The notes beneath the pieces were generated by a model, which worked only from the letters and a program-made list of their open reading frames with translations, was not told the DNA's origin and did not search any database. A stretch of DNA of 64,000 nt from Bacillota bacterium. Lineage in GTDB: Bacteria > Bacillota > Clostridia > Caldicoprobacterales > Xylanivirgaceae. Made by a program: the position numbers and the translations under genes. Below are positions 37,551-47,379 of the stretch, piece after piece; within the stretch, counting starts at the first letter, position 1; every line of letters starts with the position of its first letter. The stretch lies in the NCBI GenBank assembly GCA_023621995.1, contig JAMOAB010000157.1:1-64000 (forward strand). The letters run 5' to 3'.

Positions 37551-38468
37551 TCACGTTTTTACTATACTGTCCATGTAGCTTTTATATATATATGCCACGT
37601 CAATATAAGTATACTTTATTTTTGCCGAAAAAACTACCTTATTTAGATAGTTTTCATCTAGGAGTCTGTCAAAAGATTGTATCCCTTGTTCCAATATTTC
37701 CTCTAATCCTGCAAGTATAGAACTGCTCTCCTCCACTGCCCTATAATCTTTTAATTTATTTAATTCCTTTTCCATGTCACTCCTTATACTCTTAATTCTA
37801 TCATATGCTACTTCGCCTTCTATATCTTGGTTATCCAATCTCTTTATTATGTCTTCTAATTCCCTAAGTTTTGCCTCCCAAAGTGAATAGGCATCCTTTA
37901 TACCTTGAATCTTCTCTGCCGACGCTGTAACTTGCATATTTGCACCTGGACAGCTTATCCTATATATTTCACACTCTATATTATCATCCTTAAGCTGTTC
38001 CCTTACTTTATTTGTATCATTCTCATCTAAATAGCCTACAGCGATGACTCTAAAAAATTTATCATTTACAATGTAACCACCTGCACCCCGCTCTTGTATC
38101 TCCCTCACAAACTCCTTCGCATTTTCCTCTGCAGAAAATGCCGCCATCTGTATAGTATATATTGTCAAAGGAGCTACCCTTATAGTTTCACTTATCTTTT
38201 TAACATTCCCACTTTCTTTTTTATCACTGATCTTAGCTGTATCTGGTCCGTTAGCCATGCTATCCTGCATTTTATCTTCCTCAGATTGGACATCTTCTTC
38301 CTGAGCTTCACCCATCCCCTTCAATTTAGGTGCTATTTTATTACTTAAAAACTTACCTATTGCCCCTGCCGAAACTACATATATAATTGCAAACAATATC
38401 AAACCAATCATAAACAATCTGGCGTAGCCTCTCTGCCTCTTTTTCTTTCTTATCCGTGAGTATCGCAT
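37551..38468 (-). CDS. membrane-anchored SPOR-domain protein
   Basis: About 305 residues. A basic N-terminus (RIRKKKRQRGY) and one membrane helix (~18-38) are followed by an acidic linker and a SPOR domain at ~100-170 (YTIQMAAFSAEENAKEF ... FFRVIAVGYLDEND), then a helical C-terminal region of ~130 residues. SPOR binds denuded septal peptidoglycan glycan strands, so a division- or sporulation-septum location is likely. ATG 38468 is used with GGAGG six bases upstream; the GTG two codons earlier abuts it. Head of the minus-strand series leading to the sensory hydrogenase genes, divergent from the DUF6062-type gene. Confidence 0.82.
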   Translation of the reverse strand: MRYSRIRKKKRQRGYARLFMIGLILFAIIYVVSAGAIGKFLSNKIAPKLKGMGEAQEEDVQSEEDKMQDSMANGPDTAKISDKKESGNVKKISETIRVAPLTIYTIQMAAFSAEENAKEFVREIQERGAGGYIVNDKFFRVIAVGYLDENDTNKVREQLKDDNIECEIYRISCPGANMQVTASAEKIQGIKDAYSLWEAKLRELEDIIKRLDNQDIEGEVAYDRIKSIRSDMEKELNKLKDYRAVEESSSILAGLEEILEQGIQSFDRLLDENYLNKVVFSAKIKYTYIDVAYIYKSYMDSIVKT

Positions 38469-38625
38469 GTCCACCCTCCCCTTTTATTTATAACTTATCA
38501 AGTCTATGTTTATAACGAGAAGAGAATACAACCCTATATACATATATCTATGGATATTTAAATAGATTTATGTTAGAATTTTATAAGATATAGCTGTTCA
38601 AAAATGCGTAAAATTGGAGGCAGAT

Positions 38626-39402
38626 ATGAAATACCATATAGATACCATTCCCATATGGGATGCATACCATGAGGAGACCGAATGTCCCTTATGTTTTCTA
38701 AAGACCAAAAGTGAAGCTGATTATGTGGAATCGTTTTTAGGTGGATCTGTTATGGAGCCCGATACTCGGATTGAAGTCAACAAAAAAGGCTTTTGTCCCC
38801 ATCATTTTCAAATGCTCTATGATGCTCAAAACAGATTAGGACTTGCCCTTATGACCCACACATATCTAAAGGAAACATTAGATGAAATGGATGGTCATAT
38901 TAAAAATTTAAGAAAATATCACCAAAGTGGGGGGCAGGGCTTATTTTCCCAGCTAGCTGCTAAAGTTAAGGGAGCCCACACTATATCGTCAAACGATCCT
39001 ATGGATCAGTTTGTCGATTGGCTCGAAGAAAAAGTTGAAAATTGTATAATATGCGAAAGACTAGATTATACACTGGGAAGATATGCCTATACCATAGTAT
39101 ATCTCTGGGAGAAAGATGCTAACTTTAAAGATACCTTTAAGGCATCTAAAGGGTTTTGTATAGCTCACCTTCCCCTCATACTTTCTATGTCTAGCAAGTA
39201 TCTAAATCAAAAAAAGCAAGGTGACTTTATAGCCGATCTAATACCTATACAAATTGACAATCTAGAGAGAATAGAAAAAGAACTTCTATGGTTTACACAA
39301 AAATTTGACTATCGAAATCAGGACAAACCCTGGGGAACATCCAAAGATGCTCTGCCAAGGGCAGTGCAAAAATTATCTGGGTCTATAGTTGAATTAGAAT
39401 AA
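38626..39402 (+). CDS. duplicated Cys/His-motif protein, DUF6062 type
   Basis: 258 residues, cytoplasmic, probably the DUF6062 family; function unknown. Two halves repeat the same metal-site pattern: ECPLCFLK followed ~30 residues later by GFCPHHF, and NCIICERL followed ~38 residues later by GFCIAHL. Each half therefore offers CxxC plus C-x-x-H, a likely zinc or Fe-S site, and each is followed by a helical segment (MLYDAQNRLGLALM; LILSMSSKYLNQKK). ATG 38626 has GGAGG five bases upstream; the in-frame TTG at 38614 overlaps that site. It precedes the dCMP deaminase by 25 bp, so the two are probably an operon. Confidence 0.72.
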   Translation: MKYHIDTIPIWDAYHEETECPLCFLKTKSEADYVESFLGGSVMEPDTRIEVNKKGFCPHHFQMLYDAQNRLGLALMTHTYLKETLDEMDGHIKNLRKYHQSGGQGLFSQLAAKVKGAHTISSNDPMDQFVDWLEEKVENCIICERLDYTLGRYAYTIVYLWEKDANFKDTFKASKGFCIAHLPLILSMSSKYLNQKKQGDFIADLIPIQIDNLERIEKELLWFTQKFDYRNQDKPWGTSKDALPRAVQKLSGSIVELE

Positions 39403-39427
39403 ACAGATAAGCAAAGGAGGATACTAT

Positions 39428-39853
39428 ATGCGAAAAGATTGGGATAATTATTTTATGGATATAGCCTTTCAAGTATGCGAGAGAAGCACCTGTCCTAGAC
39501 TCCATGTAGGTGCTGTATTAGTAAAGGATAAAAGAATAAAGGGAACAGGATACAACGGAAGCCCTACTTCTCTTCCCCACTGTGATGATGAAGGAATAGG
39601 CTGTTTCATGAGGGACAATCATTGTGTAAGAACTATACACGCTGAAGTCAACTGCCTGCTTGAAGTAGCCCCAGACGATAGAAAAAAGGCCACTCTATAT
39701 GTAACACATTTTCCTTGTCCTGAATGTCAGAAACTTATAATAACCACTGGAATAGAGAGGGTAGTATATGCCCACGATTACAGTCCTGAATGCAACTGGT
39801 TTAAGTTAGCACCATGGATTGAAGTTGTAAAATTGGATACAACGTCCAAATAG
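39428..39853 (+). CDS. dCMP deaminase (ComEB type)
   Basis: Zinc enzyme deaminating dCMP to dUMP for thymidylate synthesis. 141 residues, with the zinc site HAEVN (His about 71, proton-shuttle Glu 73) and PCPEC (Cys 97 and 100). The extra Cys/His residues in HCDDEGIGC and NHC are typical of the dCMP deaminase/ComEB branch. CAAAGGAGG precedes the ATG. It follows the DUF6062-type gene and is followed by the groESL control region. Confidence 0.93.
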   Translation: MRKDWDNYFMDIAFQVCERSTCPRLHVGAVLVKDKRIKGTGYNGSPTSLPHCDDEGIGCFMRDNHCVRTIHAEVNCLLEVAPDDRKKATLYVTHFPCPECQKLIITTGIERVVYAHDYSPECNWFKLAPWIEVVKLDTTSK

Positions 39854-39937
39854 CGAGATTAGGGCAGAAAAAAGTATTTATATCATTATATTTTGCTATA
39901 AAGGATTGTTTTGGCACTTATAGGTATTTTATAGAAT

Positions 39938-39966
39938 TTGATATGGAAGGCTATTTTATATAAACT
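39938..39966 (+). promoter_or_regulatory. probable SigA-type promoter of groESL
   Basis: TTGATA (39938-39943) and TAAACT (39961-39966) separated by 17 bp, about 15 bp before the CIRCE element. The -35 is five of six to consensus, the -10 four of six. Position next to CIRCE makes this the most plausible groESL promoter. Confidence 0.55.
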
Positions 39967-39980
39967 ATAGTTGAATGTTA

Positions 39981-40007
39981 TTAGCACTCATCTTGATTGA
40001 GTGCTAA
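39981..40007 (+). promoter_or_regulatory. CIRCE operator (HrcA binding site)
   Basis: Perfect TTAGCACTC-N9-GAGTGCTAA, the exact CIRCE consensus. It lies between promoter and groES start, so groESL should be repressed by HrcA and induced by heat or misfolded protein. hrcA itself is not in the window. Confidence 0.97.
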
Positions 40008-40016
40008 TAAGTTTAG

Positions 40017-40337
<321 letters not shown>

Positions 40338-40354
40338 ATTCATTAAATTTTTAA

Positions 40355-41992
<1,638 letters not shown>

Positions 41993-42007
41993 TATAATTG
42001 GACATTA

Positions 42008-42048
42008 TAGAGAAGACAGATACCAGTATTTGGTATCTGTCTTCTCTA
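42008..42048 (+). terminator. terminator of groESL
   Basis: Perfect 18-bp stem (42008-42025 and 42031-42048) with a 5-nt loop, GAGAAGACAGATACC core. Directly after groEL and before the convergent DivIVA-like gene, so it probably acts on both sides although the U-tract is short. Confidence 0.8.
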
Positions 42049-42070
42049 TATATCAAGGTATACCATGTTT

Positions 42071-42574
42071 CTATGATACACTTCTTATGTTTTTATCATT
42101 CTCTTCATACAACAGTATATCTTCATCACACAGCAATGCCTCGCTTATCTCCTTTGATGTTAAATAGTTTACTTCGGCCCTAAACTCTTCAAGTGTTTCA
42201 CATACAGTTCTTTCAAAGTCGAGCATCTGTCTACGTATTTCCCTTACTCGTTCTTTCCATTTAGCCTTTTCTAGCTCCAGTTTATACCTCTCTTCTCTTG
42301 CTTTTTTCTGACTATTTTCAATTATATCTTGAGCTTTCTTTTCTGCCATAACCAAAGCCCTGGATATATATCCTTCTTGTTCTTCATAATTTAATAACTT
42401 GTCTTCTAATTCTTTTAATTGTCCTTTTAACATTCTATTTTCTTCAAGAAGTTCTGTCATACGATCTTGTTTTTTGGTGAGCTCACCCTCATAATCGTCT
42501 CTTAATCTCTCAATACATGCCATGACTTGTTTTGTGTTATATCCAAATATAACTCTTTTTATTTTATCATTCAT
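42071..42574 (-). CDS. DivIVA-like coiled-coil protein
   Basis: 167 residues. The N-terminus FGYNTKQVMACIERLRDDYE resembles the DivIVA lipid-binding domain (GYN-x-x-x-V). The remainder is coiled coil (~25-145; KKQDRMTELLEENRMLKGQ, EEQEGYISRALVMAEKKAQD). DivIVA-type proteins mark curved membranes at poles and septa. It is shorter than DivIVA proper, so a GpsB/SepIVA-like or specialised relative is possible. AGGGGGAA precedes ATG 42574. Separate from the patatin gene by 74 bp. Confidence 0.7.
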   Translation of the reverse strand: MNDKIKRVIFGYNTKQVMACIERLRDDYEGELTKKQDRMTELLEENRMLKGQLKELEDKLLNYEEQEGYISRALVMAEKKAQDIIENSQKKAREERYKLELEKAKWKERVREIRRQMLDFERTVCETLEEFRAEVNYLTSKEISEALLCDEDILLYEENDKNIRSVS

Positions 42575-42648
42575 ATTACATTCCCCCTTAGGAACAAGTA
42601 TAGCATGTCCACCCTAGGATTTTTGTAGAATGGTGAAGTCGAAGCCTC

Positions 42649-43506
42649 TTATTTAAAGGCTTTTTTTATCATATCTATGTGTATATCTACAGTATCATGT
42701 CCCCTCTCTATATACTCACCTATCTTGTCAGGATTAAGAGGCATAGAATCTATATCATGCACATTAGGTCTTAATATACAATCTGCCCCGGTGCTCTTTA
42801 ATCTAGTTATATGGTATGCCATTATATCTAAACTTTGGGAAGCTATTTCAAAAAGATTGTCTACTTCACAACGCATCTCACCACTATATCCTAGATATAC
42901 ACCCAGTACTTTAGTAGCTCCCATCTGCCTTAATATGTCAACGGGAAGATTATCGGTAAGTCCCCCGTCTACAAGCCGCATTCCATCTATAAATTTAGGC
43001 TTAAAAATAACTGGTATTGATATACTAGCCCTTATGGCCTCTGCTAGTGGTACATCGTCTCTATATTCCACACCTTTCTTGCCCTCTATTCTATTTTTAT
43101 TATTTATGAATATTATAGTCCTTCCGTTGTTTACATCTACTGATGTCATTGCCAAGGGCATATCCACTTGATTTATATACATACCCCTTGTCAGATCATC
43201 AAAAAGCTTCTCTATCCTGTCACCTTTTATTATACCGTCTAGTGTTATCTCCCTGCCCATTATAAATTGACTAATGCCTTTAACTATTCCGTAGTAGTTA
43301 GGATCAATCAACTGTCTATATGATGAATAAGCCAAACATTCTAATGCTTCTGGAGAATAACCTATGGAATATAACGCTGCCACGACAGCACCAGCACTTG
43401 CCCCAGATATCCATGTAGGTCTTAATCTATGTTTATGAAGTGCTTGTAATATTCCTATATGGGTAAACCCCTTTATACCTCCACCTGATAGCGCAAGTCC
43501 AAACAT
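42649..43506 (-). CDS. patatin-like phospholipase (RssA/YchK type)
   Basis: 285-residue acyl hydrolase. The oxyanion motif SGGGIKGFTHIG (~7-18), the nucleophile GASAGA (Ser about 37) and the dyad Asp in VDGGLTDNLP are intact. No signal peptide, so it likely acts on the inner face of the membrane. The Shine-Dalgarno AGGAGG lies inside the 3' arm of a hairpin (43511-43545) just upstream. pncB ends only 50 bp away, leaving no room for a separate promoter, so translation or readthrough may be controlled by this structure. Confidence 0.88.
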   Translation of the reverse strand: MFGLALSGGGIKGFTHIGILQALHKHRLRPTWISGASAGAVVAALYSIGYSPEALECLAYSSYRQLIDPNYYGIVKGISQFIMGREITLDGIIKGDRIEKLFDDLTRGMYINQVDMPLAMTSVDVNNGRTIIFINNKNRIEGKKGVEYRDDVPLAEAIRASISIPVIFKPKFIDGMRLVDGGLTDNLPVDILRQMGATKVLGVYLGYSGEMRCEVDNLFEIASQSLDIMAYHITRLKSTGADCILRPNVHDIDSMPLNPDKIGEYIERGHDTVDIHIDMIKKAFK

Positions 43507-43510
43507 AAAA

Positions 43511-43545
43511 AACCTCCTCTCAATATCATTCTATGAGAGAAGGTT
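43511..43545 (-). promoter_or_regulatory. hairpin with U-tract covering the patatin ribosome-binding site
   Basis: Arms 43511-43522 and 43534-43545 pair at 11 of 12 positions; the exception is a G-U wobble in the minus-strand RNA. The minus-strand RNA ends the hairpin with UGAGAGGAGGUU followed by UUUU and the AUG. The 3' arm contains the AGGAGG of the patatin gene. It is both a plausible terminator of pncB and a possible RBS-sequestering switch. Confidence 0.65.
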
Positions 43546-43555
43546 ATAAAATGCT

Positions 43556-45010
43556 CTATTCATCTATTAAATTATCTTCTTTAAAAGAATGGGCCTTTAA
43601 TAAATCCTGTTTAAGATTATAAAGTTTGTGAGAAAGATCTACTTTGTATACATGGGGATTTTTAAGCCGCTTATACTCTCCCCATAGAGTGTTTAGTTCA
43701 TCTTTAGAATATTCTTGAATTTCCTGTACACTTGGCGAATCATATATTAGTTCTCCATCTTTATATATGGGTATCAATAGATATCTAGCATAGTAGTTTC
43801 TAAGTGTCATCTTCTTCCATGTCTCTACAGGATCAAATATTGTTAGGGGCTTATTCTCATCTATTACCTCATCATCTAACATTATAAGGTCAGCTATGGC
43901 CTTGTCATTAGATTTATTGTATAATCTAGCTACTTTCTTATAGCCAGGATTCGTTATCTTCCAAGGATTATCGGATACTTTCATCTCTGGTACAAGTTCC
44001 CCTGCTTCTTCTTTAGCACATAGCTTATAGACACCACCTAAGGCAGGATTATCTTTGCTAGTAATTAGGGCCGTGCCCACACCCCAAGCATCTACTTCAG
44101 CACCTTGTGCCTTTAGATCCCAAATAATCTCTTCATCTAAATCGCCTGATGCAACTATAATTGCATCTTGAAATCCTGCGTCATCTAACATCTTTCGCGA
44201 CTTCTTACTGAGATACGCTATATCGCCCGAGTCTATACGTATACCAAGGGGCTTGTGACCCTTCTCTTCCAGTTCTTGAAATACCTGTATCGCATTAGGT
44301 ACACCACTTTCTAACGTATTGTACGTATCAACTAACAAGAGACAACTATCGGGAAAATGTTCAGCATACGCCCTAAAGGCAGAAATCTCGTCAGGAAAAC
44401 TCATTATCCAACTATGGGCATGTGTACCGCTAACCGGTACATCAAATAACTTACCTGCTAGAACATTGGAAGTAGATGCACAACCGCCTATTATTGCCGC
44501 TCTAGCACCATATATACCAGCATCAGGGCCTTGTGCCCTTCTAAGTCCAAATTCCATTATTTGATCACCCTGTGCAGCATGTACCACCCTGCTGGCTTTA
44601 GTGGCAATGAGTGTTTGATGGTTTACAATATTCAACATAGCAGTCTCAATAAATTGTGCCTCAAATATAGGCGCCTTTACCCTTATAAGAGGTTCATAAG
44701 GAAATACTACTGTTCCCTCTGGCATGGCATAGAGGTCACCTGTGAATTTAAAATTTCCCAAATAACGTAAAAAATCATCATCAAATAGATCAAGGCTTTT
44801 TAAGTAACTTATATCATCTTCAGTAAATCTTACGTTTTCTATATACTGTATTACCTGTTCTAAGCCTGCCGCTATAGCATAGCCATTATTAGCAGCTGTC
44901 TTCCTGAAGAATAGATCAAATGCTACCACCTGATCTGCTTTACCAGTTTTATAGTAACCATACATCATCGTAAGCTGGTACAGATCAGTCATCATAGTTA
45001 GATTTCTCAT
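43556..45010 (-). CDS. pncB: nicotinate phosphoribosyltransferase
   Basis: Converts nicotinate and PRPP to nicotinate mononucleotide in NAD salvage; 484 residues, the long form. Recognisable blocks: MMTDLYQLTMMYGYYKTGK at the N-terminus, FDLFFRKTAANNGYAIAAGLE, LRRAQGPDAGIYGARAA, GTHAHSWIMSFPDE, LLVDTYNT, and GIRIDSGDIAYLS. Supports the high NAD demand of the hydrogenase and Rnf genes elsewhere in the window, though not physically linked to them. Ends just before the hairpin 43511-43545. Confidence 0.95.
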   Translation of the reverse strand: MRNLTMMTDLYQLTMMYGYYKTGKADQVVAFDLFFRKTAANNGYAIAAGLEQVIQYIENVRFTEDDISYLKSLDLFDDDFLRYLGNFKFTGDLYAMPEGTVVFPYEPLIRVKAPIFEAQFIETAMLNIVNHQTLIATKASRVVHAAQGDQIMEFGLRRAQGPDAGIYGARAAIIGGCASTSNVLAGKLFDVPVSGTHAHSWIMSFPDEISAFRAYAEHFPDSCLLLVDTYNTLESGVPNAIQVFQELEEKGHKPLGIRIDSGDIAYLSKKSRKMLDDAGFQDAIIVASGDLDEEIIWDLKAQGAEVDAWGVGTALITSKDNPALGGVYKLCAKEEAGELVPEMKVSDNPWKITNPGYKKVARLYNKSNDKAIADLIMLDDEVIDENKPLTIFDPVETWKKMTLRNYYARYLLIPIYKDGELIYDSPSVQEIQEYSKDELNTLWGEYKRLKNPHVYKVDLSHKLYNLKQDLLKAHSFKEDNLIDE

Positions 45011-45132
45011 CTTAAACGTCTCCTTAAATTAATGTTTTCATTCATTATATATTATACTCTTATTATAAGTTTTTTCTATAATATATTAGTTTTTATTATA
45101 ATCCAATTATTAAACTATTTATACTATGTAGA

Positions 45133-45753
45133 CTACTCCCCCTCAGATAAATATCTATCTATTAAATATTCGGCAGTCTTTTTATATATATCTGCTTGCA
45201 TGACTAATAAGAATATTATTAGGAGTATGTCCATATTTTCTGTCCAATCTCGCATAAATCCTTCCTTGCCCAGACTATCATATAGTTCATCATGGACATC
45301 TTTTATATTTTTCATGAAATTTTCTATATTTTCATCTATGAATTTTTCCCTTATCTGGGTATAATCTGTATATATAAGTTCTATCTTTCCACAATCCTGT
45401 TCATCTGATTTTGCAATGTCTATTATGGGGAAAAGTAGCTTTTTTATATCCTTTATAGCAAGTATAGATTTTAGATTATATATAAATATGAGCAATATAA
45501 TATGATTCTTGTTATAGCTCTTACCCTCAGGGGGCATAACAAGACCGTCCTTAATATAGTTTTGTATCATGGTCTTTGACAAAACTTTTTTATCATCATC
45601 TATATTATCTATATTCCCCAGTTTCATTTCGAAAAGTTCTTCTACTTGAGATATATATAATTTATACTCGGGAATATCCTCAATCTTTATATGACTGTTC
45701 TTGTTAATTTCATGCATTATATTCTTTATATACGAATAATCTATATCTGACAT
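45133..45753 (-). CDS. DUF1836-family protein
   Basis: About 206 residues. The block KTMIQNYIKDGLVMPPEGKS followed by KNHIILLIFIYNLKSILAI is the DUF1836 signature, which resembles a MerR/HTH-like DNA-binding fold followed by helices. Function unknown; often assumed to be a regulator. ATG 45753 has GAGGTG four bases upstream; the longer in-frame start at 45804 has none. Single gene with a 13-nt tandem repeat upstream. Confidence 0.8.
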   Translation of the reverse strand: MSDIDYSYIKNIMHEINKNSHIKIEDIPEYKLYISQVEELFEMKLGNIDNIDDDKKVLSKTMIQNYIKDGLVMPPEGKSYNKNHIILLIFIYNLKSILAIKDIKKLLFPIIDIAKSDEQDCGKIELIYTDYTQIREKFIDENIENFMKNIKDVHDELYDSLGKEGFMRDWTENMDILLIIFLLVMQADIYKKTAEYLIDRYLSEGE

Positions 45754-45784
45754 AATACACCTCATTAGATCTATATAATATTTT

Positions 45785-45816
45785 ATAGCAATATTATATA
45801 GCAATATTATATAGCA
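45785..45816. repeat. 13-nt tandem repeat upstream of DUF1836 gene
   Basis: Unit ATAGCAATATTAT occurs twice in a row (45785-45797, 45798-45810) followed by ATAGCA (45811-45816). It lies in the probable promoter region of the DUF1836 gene, so copy number or binding to the repeats could influence expression. Too short to call a variable locus. Confidence 0.6.
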
Positions 45817-45956
45817 TTAACTATAGCTTTTCAAACTCAAATAAAAACTCTTTGATCTGTAACATAGTATATAACCGTATAATGACTCATTCACTGAATA
45901 TAATTTGTAAAGGAAAAATTACGAATAAATAGATATAATTATATATTAGCATCATT

Positions 45957-45992
45957 TAAAATAGACTGCAAAAGGTTTTGCAGTCTATTTTA
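45957..45992 (-). terminator. terminator after YvlD-like gene
   Basis: 17-bp perfect stem (45957-45973 and 45976-45992) with a minimal loop, TAAAATAGACTGCAAAA core. The arms end in A/T runs so the minus-strand RNA continues with UAUUUUA. Lies ~85 nt past the stop of the YvlD-like gene. Confidence 0.75.
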
Positions 45993-46076
45993 TTTAATCT
46001 TGTTATATTTGTTCAATTTCAATACTAAAAATATTAATTTGATTTATTTGTAAAATTAGGAGTAATTATATATACA

Positions 46077-46463
46077 TTACACTACATGCACAGGAAGAAT
46101 GGCATCTACTATGCCTATTATCAGAGCAGCTATTATGGCTCCAAGTGCATTAACTTCCATACCTGGAACTATAAATTGGGATAGATAGATTATAATCACA
46201 GATACTATAAAACCTGATAAACCTCTTCCAAATGGTGCTGCGTCAAATTTAAATATCTTCTGTACAAGATAATCAACAGCTGCTATCACAAGTGCTGCAA
46301 TAAGGGCTGTTCCAAATGTCATATTTTTAAAACCTGGAGATATAAACGAAGTAATCATCAGGACAATTGCAGCTACAATAAAACGTATGACAATGCCTAA
46401 CCAACTTATCTCTCCACTCTTATCTTCATTATCTCGATGTGTGCCTTGCGTATTATCAGCCAT
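46077..46463 (-). CDS. YvlD-like four-helix membrane protein ('phage holin family' PF04020)
   Basis: 128 residues. A hydrophilic ~20-residue N-terminus is followed by four membrane helices (~25-44, ~51-66, ~84-101, ~106-124). AALVIAAVDYLVQKIFKF and a Gly-rich SGFIVSVIIIYL helix are typical of PF04020. The 'phage holin' name is historical; chromosomal YvlD proteins belong to envelope-stress regulons. There are no phage genes nearby. Single gene between lgt and the DUF1836 gene. Confidence 0.82.
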   Translation of the reverse strand: MADNTQGTHRDNEDKSGEISWLGIVIRFIVAAIVLMITSFISPGFKNMTFGTALIAALVIAAVDYLVQKIFKFDAAPFGRGLSGFIVSVIIIYLSQFIVPGMEVNALGAIIAALIIGIVDAILPVHVV

Positions 46464-46492
46464 AAATACACCCCTTTCTACGGTTGAAAATT

Positions 46493-46512
46493 AATGAGGA
46501 TAAATCCCCATT
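46493..46512 (-). terminator. weak hairpin after lgt
   Basis: AATGAGGAT/ATCCCCATT-type inverted repeat (8 bp with one G-U, 4-nt loop) followed on the minus strand by AATTTTC. Lies in the 86-bp gap between lgt and the YvlD-like gene; low stability makes it a tentative call. Confidence 0.4.
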
Positions 46513-46549
46513 ATCCAATTCTCTGTTATTTTTCCCGAGAAAGAGATTT

Positions 46550-47350
46550 TTAATGCTGGTTTTTATATTTAATCTCACCATTATCTGGTTTAGAATGTTT
46601 CTTTGTCTGTATTCTTAGCCATATAATCCCAAATATTATCAGAATACCACTTAGTATTTGGGAAACTCTAAAAGGGCCCCAATAGAGACTGTCCATTCTA
46701 AGTCCTTCAATTATTACTCTTCCACATGAATATAATATTAAATATAGTACAAAAATCTCTCCTGAAAATTTTCGTCTACGTTTCATATACAATAATATGA
46801 AAAACACTATAAAATTCCACATAGACTCATAAAAAAATGTTGCCATATGCCACTGCTGATTAGCTTCAATGTAGACAGCAGCAGGAAACCATTGCCACTT
46901 AGGATCAGTTATAGGATATCCATATGCCTCTTGGTTGAAAAAATTACCCCATCTACCTAGGGCCTGTCCAAGAATGAGACTTGGTGTACATATATCCACG
47001 ATATCCCAAAATTTTACTCCTCGTCGCTTTGAGAAGATTATAGCTGCTATCACACCTCCTATGACAGCACCATATATAGCTATGCCACCTTCCCAAATCT
47101 TAATTATATCAATGGGATTATCCTTATATAAATCCCATTGAAAAACTACATAGTAAATTCTTGCTCCAACTATAGCTATGGGAATCGCAAGTAGACAAAA
47201 ATCAACTATCATCTCCGGATCATATTCAAGTTCCTCTGCGTATCTTGTTGCTAAATAGATGCCTATTAGTACAGAGGTAGCGATTATTATACCGTACCAG
47301 TATATAGGCTTTCCAAACACATAAAAAGCAATTGGGCTCAAATCCTTCAT
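46550..47350 (-). CDS. lgt: prolipoprotein diacylglyceryl transferase Lgt
   Basis: Transfers diacylglycerol from phosphatidylglycerol to the lipobox Cys of prolipoproteins. 266 residues, seven predicted membrane helices. The signature GRWGNFFNQEAYG, the conserved GARIYYVVF region, and the late GRVIIEGLRMDSL segment are clear. Its substrates in this window include three lipoproteins (near 50.1, 53.0 and 62.8 kb). It starts 30 bp after the M16 peptidase gene, so it may be in the same transcript. Confidence 0.96.
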   Translation of the reverse strand: MKDLSPIAFYVFGKPIYWYGIIIATSVLIGIYLATRYAEELEYDPEMIVDFCLLAIPIAIVGARIYYVVFQWDLYKDNPIDIIKIWEGGIAIYGAVIGGVIAAIIFSKRRGVKFWDIVDICTPSLILGQALGRWGNFFNQEAYGYPITDPKWQWFPAAVYIEANQQWHMATFFYESMWNFIVFFILLYMKRRRKFSGEIFVLYLILYSCGRVIIEGLRMDSLYWGPFRVSQILSGILIIFGIIWLRIQTKKHSKPDNGEIKYKNQH

Positions 47351-47379
47351 CTCCTCTAGATAATGTCGCCTTTTATTTT

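Larger units (their letters stand above)
45754..46076. other. 323-bp AT-rich intergenic region
   Basis: Contains the tandem repeat at 45785-45816 near the DUF1836 gene and the terminator at 45957-45992. Otherwise no frame or conserved signal noticed. Confidence 0.6.

Noticed and set aside
37551-38468. SPOR-domain gene as part of the hydrogenase signalling set
   Set aside because: Only proximity and strand support it; SPOR domains bind septal peptidoglycan, and nothing ties it to hydrogenase control.
42620-42662. Terminator after the patatin gene
   Set aside because: AAGCCT/AGGCTT inverted repeat is followed by CGACTTC, not a U-tract, on the minus strand; too weak to call.
46077-46463. 'Phage holin family' gene as a sign of a prophage
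   Set aside because: The family is chromosomal YvlD-like; no integrase, terminase, capsid or tail genes are near.
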